From Rhizomicrobium sp. (GTDB taxonomy: Bacteria > Pseudomonadota > Alphaproteobacteria > Micropepsales > Micropepsaceae): DNA of 64,000 nucleotides. A program made the position numbers and the translations under genes. The stretch spans positions 930,001 to 994,000 of the forward strand of contig JBBCHM010000001.1 of NCBI GenBank assembly GCA_037200045.1, given 5' to 3'. Below, piece after piece: positions 20,236 through 29,526 of this stretch. Each line of letters begins with the position of its first letter. Within the stretch, counting starts at the first letter, position 1. The notes under the pieces were generated by a model. That model was not told where the DNA came from, ran no database searches, and saw nothing but the letters and a program-made list of their open reading frames with translations.

Positions 20236-21969
20236 CTAAGCGGGAAATGAAACGAGCGCGTCAGCGTCGGCGGGAAACTCGCCCCACACGCGCGTGCCGC
20301 GGCCGAGCTCGGACTCGATGCCGAACCGCGCGCCATGGGCCTCGATGAGCGCCTTGACGAGCGGCAGGCCGAGGCCGGTGCCGCGGCCCTCCACGGTCAC
20401 GGTGTGAGCGGCCTGGCCGAACGGCTCCAGCGCCTTCACCAGGCCGTCCTGGGTCATGCCGATGCCGGTGTCCTCGACGCCGAGCCGCACGCGTTTGCCG
20501 TCCGCCAGCCGCGCCGCGAACACGGTCACGCGCCCGCCCGGCCGGGTGAACTTCACCGCGTTCGACAACAGGTTGACGAAAATCTGCTTCACCGCCCGCT
20601 CGTCGGCCAGGACCGCGGCTCCCGGGTCGATGAGCGTTTCGAGCGTCAGCCCCGCCTCGGCGGCCTGGGTCTCCACCATGCGCAGCGCGTCGGTCGCCGT
20701 CGCGGCGACGTCGATCGTCACGGGATGCAGTTCGAGCTTGCCCGCCTCGATCTTCGCCATGTCGAGCACGTCGTTGATGAGGCTCAGCAGGTGGCAGCCG
20801 CTGTCGTGGATGTGGTCGACATATTCGCGGTATTTGAGGGGCTGGAGCGTCCCGAAGGTCTCGTGCCGGATGACGTCGGAAAACCCGATGATCGCGTTCA
20901 GCGGCGTGCGCAGCTCGTGGCTCATGCTGGCGAGGAACTCGGACTTCGCCATGTTCGCCTTGTCGGCCAGGACTTTCGCCTCGGCGAGTTCGCATTCGCG
21001 CCGGCGCTGTTCGGTGATGTCGGCCATCGTGCCGATGGCGCGCGAGGGCTGTCCGTCCGCGTTGCGCAGGATGCGGCCCTTCAGCGACACGACGCGCTCC
21101 GCGCCGTCGTCGGCGCGCCGGATGCGGACTTCTTCGCTGCGGTGCTTGTCGGCCGCGGGCAGGAACGATCCGCCGAAGGTCCCGCTGAAGCGCTCCCGGT
21201 CGCCGGGATCGATCAATTCCAGGAGAAGCTCGATGCTCGGCTTGGCGGTGTCCGGTAGGCCCAGGATTTTCTTGAACTGCGCCGACCAGATGTCGTGGGC
21301 GGTCACCAGGTCGACGTCATAGGTGCCGAGATTGGTGGCCTCGGCGGCGAGATGCCAGCGCGCCTCGCTGTTGCGCAGCTCCTCTTCCTTGCGGTTCTGC
21401 GCCAGCGCCAGGCGCACCAGCCGCGAAGCCGGCTCGAGCAGGCCCCAATCGCGCGAGGTCGGGGCGCGCGGCTCGCGATAGTACATCGCGATGGTGCCGA
21501 GCACCGTCTCGTCCTTGTCGAGGATCGGCATCGACCAGCAGGCGCGCAAGCCGAAGGACAGCACGAAGTCCCGCGGCACGACCCAAAGCGGATCGCTCGC
21601 GATGTCGCTCACGATCACCGGGGTCTTGCGAAAGGCGGCGGTGCCGCACGAGCCGGCGCAATCGCCGATCTCGATGCCGTCGATCGCGTCGATATAGTCC
21701 TCGGGCAGGCTCGGTCCGGCGGCGGGCCGCAGATGCCGGCCGTCGGGCTTCAGCAAAAGGATGGTGCACAGGGCCGGTGGCGCCAGGCGTTCGACCAGCA
21801 GGGCGATGTGATTCAGCGTCTCGCGCAGGCTGGCGCCGTTCGCCATCAGATCGATGATCTCGCCCTGCACGTCGAGCAACGCCAGAATCGGAAGTTCGGC
21901 TTTCTCGAAGTGGGGCAACATCTCGCTGTCGGCGTCGTGGCTTGTTGCAAGCCTTCCGATCGCGGCCAT
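20236..21969 (-). CDS. GAF-PAS hybrid-type sensor histidine kinase
   Basis: 577 residues, no membrane segments seen, so probably cytosolic. A GAF domain covers about residues 30-190 and contains a cysteine-rich stretch (GDCAGSCGTAAF). A PAS domain follows at about 200-325. HisKA has the phospho-acceptor His351 in SMSHELRTPLN, and the ATPase domain ends with GQAAHTVTVEGRGTGLGLPLVKAL. No response regulator gene is adjacent. It sits on the same strand between ligB1 and ligK, so sensing an aromatic or redox signal for this pathway is possible, but nothing in the sequence proves it. Confidence 0.85.
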   Translation of the reverse strand: MAAIGRLATSHDADSEMLPHFEKAELPILALLDVQGEIIDLMANGASLRETLNHIALLVERLAPPALCTILLLKPDGRHLRPAAGPSLPEDYIDAIDGIEIGDCAGSCGTAAFRKTPVIVSDIASDPLWVVPRDFVLSFGLRACWSMPILDKDETVLGTIAMYYREPRAPTSRDWGLLEPASRLVRLALAQNRKEEELRNSEARWHLAAEATNLGTYDVDLVTAHDIWSAQFKKILGLPDTAKPSIELLLELIDPGDRERFSGTFGGSFLPAADKHRSEEVRIRRADDGAERVVSLKGRILRNADGQPSRAIGTMADITEQRRRECELAEAKVLADKANMAKSEFLASMSHELRTPLNAIIGFSDVIRHETFGTLQPLKYREYVDHIHDSGCHLLSLINDVLDMAKIEAGKLELHPVTIDVAATATDALRMVETQAAEAGLTLETLIDPGAAVLADERAVKQIFVNLLSNAVKFTRPGGRVTVFAARLADGKRVRLGVEDTGIGMTQDGLVKALEPFGQAAHTVTVEGRGTGLGLPLVKALIEAHGARFGIESELGRGTRVWGEFPADADALVSFPA

Positions 21970-22029
21970 TTCCAGTCTCCCTCGCGAGATGGAATTTAGA
22001 CCTGCTCGGTCAACGGCCGATTAAACGAC

Positions 22030-22046
22030 GCCCGACTAATCCGGGC
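22030..22046. terminator. Short hairpin between ligB1 and the histidine kinase
   Basis: GCCCG-actaatc-CGGGC is a five-base-pair stem in the 125-base gap after ligB1. No T-run follows on either strand, so it is a weak terminator candidate at best and might be chance. Confidence 0.2.
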
Positions 22047-22094
22047 TATTCCGTAAGTATAATCCCGCCCTACCCATTTTGTGGTGGGAACTTT

Positions 22095-22955
22095 CTACGC
22101 CGCAATCGCGGAAAGAGGCCGGTTTTCCAGCAACAAAACGCCCGACGCGGTATTCGAGATCGGGATGTGATAGTTTCCGTGCACTTTCGAAACTTGGCCG
22201 TTCAGCGCGCCGCGCATCGCCAGCCAGTTGAGCAGCTCCACGCCCTGGGTGCCGGCCAGTTCGACCAGCTCGGCGACCGAATAGCGCGTCAGCGCCTCCG
22301 GATCGCTCTGCAGCTTCTCCAGGCACATCAGGTCGAACGGCTTGTTGATGAAGCCGGCGCGCTCCCCGTCGAGCTGATGCGACAATCCTCCGCTGCCGAC
22401 CACGAGCACCTTGGCGTCCTTCGCATAGCTCTCGATCGCGCGCCCGACGGCGCGGCCGAGCTTGAAGCAGCGCGCCGGCGAGGGCAGGGGATGCTGCACC
22501 GTATTGATCGCGACCGGCACGACCTTGACCGGCCAGTCCGCGCCGCCCGGATACATCAGCGACATCGGCACGGTGAAGGCGTGATCGACCATCATCTCCT
22601 GGCAGGTGGTGATATCGAACTCGTCGGCGACCAGCGCCTCGATCAGATGCCACGAAAGCTCGGGATCGCCCCTGAACGGCTTCTGCACCGGCAGGCCCCA
22701 GCCTTCGTCGGCATTGCGGTATTCCGCCGCCGCGCCGACCGCGAAGGTCGGCATCTTGTCGAGGAAGAAGTTCAGTCCGTGATCGTTGTAGAACGCCACA
22801 ACCGTGTCCGGCCGCTCGCGGCCGAGCCAGGCGCGGACGGCGTCATAGCCTCCGAAGAACGGTTTCCAATAGGGCTCCTGCTGCCGGCCGGCGGCGATCG
22901 CCGCGCCGATCGCCGGAACATGGGACGTGCCAAGACCGCCGATGATCCTTGCCAT
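22095..22955 (-). CDS. Protocatechuate 4,5-dioxygenase-type beta subunit, first copy
   Basis: 286 residues of the LigB superfamily of extradiol dioxygenases. Fe(II) ligands correspond to His12 (GTSHVPAIG) and His59 (FYNDHG); the catalytic histidine is in GSGGLSHQLDGERAG. I chose the start MARIIGGLGTSH because it directly gives the conserved N-terminus; the open frame continues upstream into ligA1. It differs clearly from the second copy at 25805 (for example VLLLENRPLSAIAA at the end), so it may act on a related catechol such as gallate or a methylated protocatechuate. Substrate cannot be read from sequence. Confidence 0.85.
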   Translation of the reverse strand: MARIIGGLGTSHVPAIGAAIAAGRQQEPYWKPFFGGYDAVRAWLGRERPDTVVAFYNDHGLNFFLDKMPTFAVGAAAEYRNADEGWGLPVQKPFRGDPELSWHLIEALVADEFDITTCQEMMVDHAFTVPMSLMYPGGADWPVKVVPVAINTVQHPLPSPARCFKLGRAVGRAIESYAKDAKVLVVGSGGLSHQLDGERAGFINKPFDLMCLEKLQSDPEALTRYSVAELVELAGTQGVELLNWLAMRGALNGQVSKVHGNYHIPISNTASGVLLLENRPLSAIAA

Positions 22956-22957
22956 GA

Positions 22958-23308
22958 TTATCTCCCTGCCTCGGCCAGCCTGGCCTTGAAAGCCTCGACG
23001 CTGATGCCGGTCTGCTGGGCGCCCACGTCCTGCACGTTGAATCCGAAAATCCCGGCAAGCTTGGCCAGGTAGTAGATGTTGCCGCCCGCGGCGATCATCG
23101 CGAGCACGTTGCGCTGGCGCACGGCCTCGCGCTGCCGCGCGGTCAGGCCGAATTTGGCGCAATAGGCGTCCTCGTCCTTCAGGAAGGCGGCGCGGTTCGC
23201 CGCGTCGTTGAAGGAAAAGCACATCCGGTTGAGGGCATAGCCCTTCTGCGCCATGTCGCCGTCGAACAGCGTCGTTCCCGGAATGTCATGGCTTGTCGCG
23301 ACTGTCAT
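22958..23308 (-). CDS. Protocatechuate 4,5-dioxygenase-type alpha subunit, first copy
   Basis: 116 residues, all-helical small subunit of the LigAB type: IPGTTLFDGDMAQKGYALNRMCFSF at the start (two blocks) and IAAGGNIYYLAKLAGIFG near the middle. It caps the active site of the beta subunit, whose gene starts two bases after its stop. First gene of the left arm of the lig region, divergent from ligJ. Confidence 0.85.
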   Translation of the reverse strand: MTVATSHDIPGTTLFDGDMAQKGYALNRMCFSFNDAANRAAFLKDEDAYCAKFGLTARQREAVRQRNVLAMIAAGGNIYYLAKLAGIFGFNVQDVGAQQTGISVEAFKARLAEAGR

Positions 23309-23464
23309 GCACGAGCCCCTGCGAAATCCGATGAGACGCTATGCGAAGGTTCCGCCCGCCACTTTGATTACGATCAGTATCGGTCCCACCGGTTTCGGTG
23401 GGCAGGGTGGCTTCCGTGCCGCCGCTTTTGCTAACCTCGGCGAGGAACGAATCCGGGTCCGCAC
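23309..23464. promoter_or_regulatory. Divergent promoter region of the lig arms, with a dyad
   Basis: 156 bases between ligA1 (leftward) and ligJ (rightward) must carry both promoters. CCCACCG-gttt-CGGTGGG at 23385-23402 is a perfect seven-base inverted repeat that could be an operator or hairpin. No regulator gene of the LysR (LigR) or IclR type is adjacent, so the binding protein is unknown. Confidence 0.45.
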
Positions 23465-24487
23465 ATGATCATCGATTGCCATGGCCACTACACCACCGCG
23501 CCGGCCGCGCATGATGCCTTTCGCCAGGCGCAGATCGCGGCGTTGAAAGACCCGTCGGCCGCGCCCAAGGAATTGCCGAAGATCAGCGACGACCAGATCC
23601 GCGACAGCCTGGAAGGCGCCCAGCTCAAGCTCCAGCGCGCCCGCGGCACCGATGTGACGATCTTCAGCCCGCGCGCCTCGGCGATGGCCCACCACATCGG
23701 CAACGAGGAGACCAGCCAGGTCTGGTCGCGGCTGTGCAACGATCTGATCGGGCGGGTGTGCGGCCTTTATCCGGAGAATTTCGTCGGCGTCTGCCAGTTG
23801 CCGCAATCGCCCGGCGTGCCGCCCGCCAACAGCGCCGCCGAGCTCGAGCGCTGCGTGAAGGAACTCGGTTTCATCGGCTGCAATCTCAATCCCGACCCAT
23901 CGGGCGGGTATTGGACTTCGCCGGCCCTGACCGACCGGCACTGGTATCCGCTCTACGAGAAGATGGTCGAGCTGGATGTGCCGGCGATGATCCATGTCTC
24001 CGGCTCGTGCCACCCCGGCCTGCACGCCACCGGCGCCTATTACATCAACGCCGATACCACCGCCTTCATGCAGTTGATCGAGGGCGACCTGTTCAAGGAT
24101 TTTCCGACGCTGCGTTTCGTCATCCCGCATGGCGGCGGCGCCGTGCCCTATCACTGGGGCCGCTACCGGGGCCTCGCCGACATGCTGAAGCGTCCGCCGC
24201 TCGCCGAGCATGTGATGAAGAACGTGTTCTTCGACACCTGCGTCTACCACAAGCCGGGCATCGAGCTGCTGCTTAAGGTGATCCCGCTGGAGAACATCCT
24301 GTTCGGCTCGGAGATGGTGGGCGCGGTGCGCGGCATCGATCCGGAGACCGGCCAGTATTTCGACGACACGAAGCGCTATTTTGACGCGCTCGGCCTTGAC
24401 GACGAGGTCCGCGCACAGCTCTTCGAAGGCAATGCGCGGCGCGTCTATCCGCGGCTCGGCGCCGCGCTTGCGCGGGCGGCGGGGTAG
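23465..24487 (+). CDS. ligJ: 4-oxalomesaconate hydratase
   Basis: 340 residues of the amidohydrolase superfamily. The N-terminal metal motif is DCHGHYT, and later IHVSGSCHPG, VIPHGGGAVPYHWGR and LFGSEMVGAVRG supply further conserved residues of LigJ. It hydrates the tautomer of 4-oxalomesaconate to 4-carboxy-4-hydroxy-2-oxoadipate, the LigK substrate. First gene of the rightward operon ligJ-ligI-ligA-ligB-ligC and followers. Confidence 0.92.
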   Translation: MIIDCHGHYTTAPAAHDAFRQAQIAALKDPSAAPKELPKISDDQIRDSLEGAQLKLQRARGTDVTIFSPRASAMAHHIGNEETSQVWSRLCNDLIGRVCGLYPENFVGVCQLPQSPGVPPANSAAELERCVKELGFIGCNLNPDPSGGYWTSPALTDRHWYPLYEKMVELDVPAMIHVSGSCHPGLHATGAYYINADTTAFMQLIEGDLFKDFPTLRFVIPHGGGAVPYHWGRYRGLADMLKRPPLAEHVMKNVFFDTCVYHKPGIELLLKVIPLENILFGSEMVGAVRGIDPETGQYFDDTKRYFDALGLDDEVRAQLFEGNARRVYPRLGAALARAAG

Positions 24488-24540
24488 GGCTTCGCCCACA
24501 GTGGGGTGGCAATGCTCCGCGGGAGGTAACAGAGGCTGCC

Positions 24541-25413
24541 ATGGATCCCGACTATCTGCCGTTTTGCGCCAATCCGACCGAGCCCGGCTTCCGGCCGCCG
24601 CCCGGCGCGGTGGACGCCCATTGCCATGTCTTCGGCCCGGCCGACAAATTCCCCTACGCGCCCGAGCGGAAATACACACCCTGCGACGCGCCGAAGGAAA
24701 AGCTGTTCGCGCTGCGCGATTTCCTGGGCTTTTCCCGCAACGTGATCGTGCAGGCGAGCTGCCACGGCAAGAACAACGATGCGATGGTGGACGCGCTCAA
24801 GAGCGCGGGCGGCCTGGCGCGCGGCGTGGCGGTGGTCGGCGGCGATGTCACCGACGATGCACTCAAGGCGATGGACGAGGCCGGCGTGCGCGGCGTGCGG
24901 TTCAATTTCCTCCGCCGCCTGGTGGATTCCGCGCCGCGCGACGTCTTCGCCAAGATCGCCGAGCGGGTCGCCAGGCTCGGCTGGCACATCGTGGTCTATT
25001 TCGAAGCGCCCGACATGGACGACCTGACGCCCTTCCTCAAATCGCTGCCGACCACGGTGGTGATCGACCACATGGGCCGCCCCGACGTGTCGAAGCCGGT
25101 CGACGGTCCGGACTTCCAGCGCTTCGTCCGCCTCCTGGAGGACAATCCGAATTTCTGGACCAAGGTCAGCGGCGAGGAGCGCGTCACGCTTAAGGGCCCG
25201 CCTTATGATGACGTGATTCCGTTCAGTTCCTATCTGGTGCAGCGTTTCCCCGACCGCGTGTTGTGGGGCACGGACTGGCCGCATCCCAACATGAAATCGC
25301 ACATGCCCGACGACGGCGTGCTGGTCGACTCGCTCGCCAAGATCGCGCCGACGCCGGCCTTGCAGAAATCCCTGCTGGTCGACAATCCGATGAGGCTGTA
25401 CTGGACCCGATGA
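24541..25413 (+). CDS. ligI: 2-pyrone-4,6-dicarboxylate hydrolase
   Basis: 290 residues. VDAHCHVFGPADKFPY at residues 23-38, DHMGRPD, KVSGEERVT and GTDWPHPN are signature segments of LigI, an amidohydrolase that works without bound metal. It opens the lactone ring of 2-pyrone-4,6-dicarboxylate made by LigC to give 4-oxalomesaconate. Its stop overlaps the ligA start by ATGA. Confidence 0.93.
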   Translation: MDPDYLPFCANPTEPGFRPPPGAVDAHCHVFGPADKFPYAPERKYTPCDAPKEKLFALRDFLGFSRNVIVQASCHGKNNDAMVDALKSAGGLARGVAVVGGDVTDDALKAMDEAGVRGVRFNFLRRLVDSAPRDVFAKIAERVARLGWHIVVYFEAPDMDDLTPFLKSLPTTVVIDHMGRPDVSKPVDGPDFQRFVRLLEDNPNFWTKVSGEERVTLKGPPYDDVIPFSSYLVQRFPDRVLWGTDWPHPNMKSHMPDDGVLVDSLAKIAPTPALQKSLLVDNPMRLYWTR

Positions 25414-25805
25414 CCAAGATCGAAGCGTACGAAGACATCCCCGGCACCGTGGTGTTCGACGCCCAGCGCGCGCGCAAGGGCTATCACCTGAACCAGTTCC
25501 TCTACTCGCTGATGAGCGCGGCCAACCGCAAGGAATTCCTCGCCGACGAGCACAAATACCTCGAAAAATTCCCGATGACGGAGGACCAGCGCCAGGCGGT
25601 GATGAAGCGCGCCTGGAACACCTTGCTGGCGCTCGGCGGCGTGTCCTATGCGCTGGCCAAACTCGCCTTCACCGACGAGCATTCCTATCAATACATGGCC
25701 GCCGAAATGACCGGCATGACCCAGCAGCAATATCTCGACATGATGATCGCCGGCGGCCGTTCCGTCGAAGGCTGGCGCTCGAAGAAAGCGCGCGGAGAAG
25801 CCTGA
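25410..25805 (+). CDS. ligA: Protocatechuate 4,5-dioxygenase alpha subunit, second copy
   Basis: 131 residues from the ATG that overlaps the ligI stop. EDIPGTVVFDAQRARKGYHLNQF and GGVSYALAKLAFTDEHSY are LigA hallmarks (split here to show the two blocks). Its length and its place between ligI and ligB make it the main protocatechuate enzyme of the operon. The last base of its stop is the first base of ligB. Confidence 0.92.
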   Translation: MTKIEAYEDIPGTVVFDAQRARKGYHLNQFLYSLMSAANRKEFLADEHKYLEKFPMTEDQRQAVMKRAWNTLLALGGVSYALAKLAFTDEHSYQYMAAEMTGMTQQQYLDMMIAGGRSVEGWRSKKARGEA

Positions 25806-26680
25806 TGGCCAAGATCATCGCCGGCGTCGGCACCTCGCATACCCCCGCCATCGGCGCGGCGGTCGACAACGGCAAGACCGCCGAGCCTTATTGGGCGCCG
25901 TTGTTCAAGGGCTATGAGCCCGCCAAAAAATGGATGGAAGAGGCCAAGCCGGACGTCGTGATCATGGTCTACAACGACCATGTCAACGCCTTCGACTTCA
26001 AGATCATCCCGACCTTCGCCATCGGCTGCGCCGAGGAATTTCCCATCGCCGACGAAGGCTGGGGCGCGCGGCCCGTTCCCGTCGTGAAGGGTTATCCGGA
26101 ATTCGCCTCGCATCTCGTGCAGTCGCTGGTGCTCGACGAGTTCGACATCACCATCGTCAACGAGATGCTGGTCGACCACGGCCTGACCGTGCCGATGACG
26201 CTGTTGTTCGATTCGCCGAAGGAATGGCCGGTCCGCGTGATCCCGCTGGCGGTCAACGTCATCCAGTATCCGGCGCCCACCGGCAACCGCTGCTACAATC
26301 TCGGCAAGGCGATCGCGAAGGCGGTCGAGGCCTGGGACGAGGATTTGAAGGTCGTGATCTTCGGCACCGGCGGCATGTCGCACCAGATCCAGGGCCCGCG
26401 CGCCGGCCTGATCAACACGCCGTTCGACACGCGCTTCCTGGATGGCCTGACGAAGGACCCCGCGGCGCTGGCCAAGATTCCGCCGATCGAATATCTGCGC
26501 GAAGCCGGCAACGAGGCGATCGAGCTCGTCATGTGGCTGATCATGCGCGGCGCGCTGGGCGACAAGGCGGAAGAGGTCTACCGCTTCTACCATGTGCCGG
26601 CCTCGTCCACGGGCGTCGGCGCCATCATCATCGAGACCAAGGATTTCCACGATCAGCGCAAGGGGAAGGCCGTGGCATGA
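25805..26680 (+). CDS. ligB: Protocatechuate 4,5-dioxygenase beta subunit, second copy
   Basis: 291 residues. Fe(II) ligands correspond to His12 (GTSHTPAIG) and His59 (VYNDHV), with the catalytic histidine in GTGGMSHQIQGPRAG. It cleaves protocatechuate between C4 and C5 to 4-carboxy-2-hydroxymuconate-6-semialdehyde. Overlaps ligC by ATGA. The closely packed operon with the rest of the pathway makes the substrate assignment firmer than for the first copy. Confidence 0.92.
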   Translation: MAKIIAGVGTSHTPAIGAAVDNGKTAEPYWAPLFKGYEPAKKWMEEAKPDVVIMVYNDHVNAFDFKIIPTFAIGCAEEFPIADEGWGARPVPVVKGYPEFASHLVQSLVLDEFDITIVNEMLVDHGLTVPMTLLFDSPKEWPVRVIPLAVNVIQYPAPTGNRCYNLGKAIAKAVEAWDEDLKVVIFGTGGMSHQIQGPRAGLINTPFDTRFLDGLTKDPAALAKIPPIEYLREAGNEAIELVMWLIMRGALGDKAEEVYRFYHVPASSTGVGAIIIETKDFHDQRKGKAVA

Positions 26681-27627
26681 AGATCGTAGTGGCAGGGCAG
26701 GGCGCGTTCGGCGTCAAGCATCTCGAAGCGATCCGCAACATCCCCGGCATCGAGGTCGTGTCGCTCGCCGGCGGCCGCGCCGAGACCACCAAGCAGGTCG
26801 CCGAGAAATTCGGCATCCCGCACTGGACCACCGACCTCGCCGAAAGCCTCAAGCAGCCCGGCATCGAAGCCGCGATCCTCACCACGCCGACCCAGATGCA
26901 CGCCGACCAGGGCGAGCAATGCCTGCGCGCCGGCAAGCATGTGATGATCGAGATCCCCATCGCCGACAATCTCGCCGACTCCGAGCGCCTCGTGCGCGTG
27001 CAGAAGGAGACCGGCCTGATCGCCATGGGCGGCTACACCCGCCGCTTCAATCCCAGCCATCAATGGGTGCACAAAAGGATCAAGAAGGGCGAGCTCAAGA
27101 TCCAGCAGATGAACGTGCAGACCTATTTCTTCCGCCGCACCAACATGAACGCGCTCGGCCAGCCGCGCAGCTGGACCGACCATCTCCTGTGGCACCACGC
27201 CTGCCACACCGTCGATCTCTTCATGTACCAGACCGGCGAGCCGGTCACGATCGCCCGCGCCATCGAAGGCCCGATCCATCCGACCCTCGGCATCGCCATG
27301 GACATGAGTATCCAGCTCAAGACGCCGTCCGGCGCGATCTGCACCCTGTCGCTGTCGTTCAACAACGAAGGCCCGCTCGGCACCTTCTTCCGCTATATCT
27401 GCGACAACGGCACCTATATCGCGCGCTATGACGATCTGGTGGACGGCAACGAGAAGCCCATCGACCTCAAACAAGTCGACGTGTCAATGAACGGCATCGA
27501 GCTGCAGGACCGCGAATTCTTCGCCGCCATCAAGGAAGGCCGCGAGCCCAATGCCAGCGTGGCGCAGGTATTGCCCGCGATGCAGACGCTCGACCGTCTC
27601 GAAAAGAGCCTGAGCCTGCCGCAATGA
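26677..27627 (+). CDS. ligC: 4-carboxy-2-hydroxymuconate-6-semialdehyde dehydrogenase
   Basis: 316 residues of the Gfo/Idh/MocA fold. The nucleotide site VAGQGAFGVKHLEAI is at residues 5-19, then AGKHVMIEIPIA, and GGYTRRFNPSHQWVHKRIKKG, as in LigC. It oxidises the hemiacetal of the ring-cleavage product to 2-pyrone-4,6-dicarboxylate with NADP+. ATGA overlaps on both sides show tight coupling with ligB and the aldo/keto reductase gene. Confidence 0.93.
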   Translation: MKIVVAGQGAFGVKHLEAIRNIPGIEVVSLAGGRAETTKQVAEKFGIPHWTTDLAESLKQPGIEAAILTTPTQMHADQGEQCLRAGKHVMIEIPIADNLADSERLVRVQKETGLIAMGGYTRRFNPSHQWVHKRIKKGELKIQQMNVQTYFFRRTNMNALGQPRSWTDHLLWHHACHTVDLFMYQTGEPVTIARAIEGPIHPTLGIAMDMSIQLKTPSGAICTLSLSFNNEGPLGTFFRYICDNGTYIARYDDLVDGNEKPIDLKQVDVSMNGIELQDREFFAAIKEGREPNASVAQVLPAMQTLDRLEKSLSLPQ

Positions 27628-28619
27628 GCGCAACGCGCAAGCTCGGTCCCTTCGCCGTGCCGTCCGTCGGCCTCGGCTGCATGTCGCTCAGCCACGCCTA
27701 TGGCTCGCCGCCCGACGCCGAAACAGCGGCCAAGGTGCTCAACGGCGCGCTCGACATGGGCTGCACCTTTCTCGACACCGCGGCGCTCTACGGCTTCGGC
27801 GCCAACGAGACGCTGATCGGCAACACGCTGAAGGCGCGGCGCGGCGAATATGTCCTCGCCAGCAAATGCGGCATTTCCCGCAATGCCGCCGGCCAGCGCG
27901 AGATCAACGGCCGCCCCGAAGAGATCAAGAAGACCTGCGACGAAAGCCTGTCGCGCCTCCAGACCGAGGTGATCGATCTTTACTACCTGCACCGCTGGGA
28001 CAAGCGCGTCCCTATTGAGGAGAGTGTCGGTGCGCTCGCCGATCTGGTCCGCGCCGGCAAGATCAAGACCATCGGCCTCTCCGAAGTCTCCGCCGCCACG
28101 CTACGCCGGGCGCATGCGGTCCATCCTGTCACCGCGCTGCAAAGCGAATATTCGCTGTGGACCCGCAATCCCGAGATCGCGACTCTTGCCGCCTGCCGGG
28201 AATTGGGCACCACTTTCGTCGCCTTCAGTCCCGTCGGCCGCGGCTTCCTCGCCGGCGGCCTGCGCGATGCCGCGGTGCTGCAAGACAAGGACATTCGCCG
28301 CGCCATGCCGCGTTTCCAGGGCGAGGCCTTCGCGGCGAACCTGAAGCTGCTCGACGGTCTCTCTGCCATCGCACGCGAGAAGGACTGCACGCTGGCGCAA
28401 CTCGCGCTCGCCTGGGTGTTGTCTCGCGGCGAACACGTCGTCGCGATCCCCGGCACCACCAGCCTCGCGCACCTCACGGAGGATTTCGCCGCGCGCGACC
28501 TCGCGCTCGACGCGCCGACGCTCGCCCGCCTCGACGCGCTGGTAAACACCCGCACCGTCCGGGGCCGCCGCTACAACGCCGCGACCGAAGCCGAGATCGA
28601 CACCGAGTCCGAGCCATGA
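27624..28619 (+). CDS. Aldo/keto reductase
   Basis: 331 residues, a TIM-barrel NADPH-dependent reductase. The catalytic tetrad is visible as Asp and Tyr in FLDTAALYGFGANE, Lys in LASKCG and His in YYLHRWD. It overlaps ligC by four bases and the following gene by four, so it is part of the lig operon. An aldehyde or ketone derived from lignin-type aromatics is a reasonable substrate, but no specific reaction can be named. Confidence 0.85.
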   Translation: MSATRKLGPFAVPSVGLGCMSLSHAYGSPPDAETAAKVLNGALDMGCTFLDTAALYGFGANETLIGNTLKARRGEYVLASKCGISRNAAGQREINGRPEEIKKTCDESLSRLQTEVIDLYYLHRWDKRVPIEESVGALADLVRAGKIKTIGLSEVSAATLRRAHAVHPVTALQSEYSLWTRNPEIATLAACRELGTTFVAFSPVGRGFLAGGLRDAAVLQDKDIRRAMPRFQGEAFAANLKLLDGLSAIAREKDCTLAQLALAWVLSRGEHVVAIPGTTSLAHLTEDFAARDLALDAPTLARLDALVNTRTVRGRRYNAATEAEIDTESEP

Positions 28620-29488
28620 CCGCGCCCAGGAGCATGGCGATCATCGGCTTCGGCGAAGTGGGCCAGACCTTCGCCAGGCAATTCCACGTCGCCGGCCTGA
28701 CCGACATCCGCCTGTTCGATATCCTCTTCGCCGATCCCGCCAGCATCCCGTCGCAAGCCGCCGGCCCCTGGAAGAAATGCGCCGCCGCGTCCGAAGCGGT
28801 TGCCGGCGCCGAGTTGATCGTCAGCGCCGTCACGGCCGGCTCCGACCTCGACGCGGCGCGTTCGGTTCTGCCCGGCCTCGCCGCCGGCACATGGTTCTGG
28901 GACCTGAACTCCGTCTCGCCCGGCACCAAGCGCCAGGCCGCCGCGATCGTCGCGCGCGGCCGTTATGTCGAATCCGCCGTGATGTCGTCGATCCCGCCCA
29001 AGGGCATCCGCTCGCCGATGCTGCTCGGCGGCCCGCACGCGAAGGCGTTCATCGAAGCGATGGCGTCGTTCGATCTCGACATGACGTTCTACGCCGACGA
29101 GATCGGCCAGGCCTCTGCCGTCAAGATGTGCCGCAGCGTGCTCATCAAAGGCCTCGAAGCCCTGCTCACCGAGAGCATGCTGGCGGCGCGCCATTACGGC
29201 GTCGAGCGCGATGTGCTCGCCTCGCTGAAGGATACCATCCCCCATCCCGACTGGCCCAAGCAGGCCGCCTATATGATCAGCCGCGCCCTCCTGCACGGCC
29301 GCCGCCGCGCCGAGGAGATGCGCGAGGTCACCCGCACAGTGGAAGAAGCCGGCGTCGCCCCGCTGCTCAGCGCGCCCACCGCCGAGCGCCAGGATTGGGC
29401 CGCCGTCGAAGGCGCCCGGATCGCCAAGGATCTCCTGAAGACGCCAGACCTCGAACGCCTGCTGGACGAATTGACCGCGAAGTCCTGA
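28616..29488 (+). CDS. NAD(P)-dependent oxidoreductase of the 6-phosphogluconate-dehydrogenase-like/DUF1932 family
   Basis: 290 residues. The N-terminal Rossmann motif is IIGFGEVGQTFARQF at about 8-22. The C-terminal helical domain has KMCRSVLIKGLEALLTESMLAA, given as the conserved DUF1932 region. It belongs to the beta-hydroxyacid dehydrogenase superfamily. The ATGA overlap with the aldo/keto reductase places it in the lig operon. Substrate unknown. Confidence 0.8.
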   Translation: MTAPRSMAIIGFGEVGQTFARQFHVAGLTDIRLFDILFADPASIPSQAAGPWKKCAAASEAVAGAELIVSAVTAGSDLDAARSVLPGLAAGTWFWDLNSVSPGTKRQAAAIVARGRYVESAVMSSIPPKGIRSPMLLGGPHAKAFIEAMASFDLDMTFYADEIGQASAVKMCRSVLIKGLEALLTESMLAARHYGVERDVLASLKDTIPHPDWPKQAAYMISRALLHGRRRAEEMREVTRTVEEAGVAPLLSAPTAERQDWAAVEGARIAKDLLKTPDLERLLDELTAKS

Positions 29489-29526
29489 CGCGGGAGAATT
29501 GCAACGATCAACGCCGGAGTGACGCC

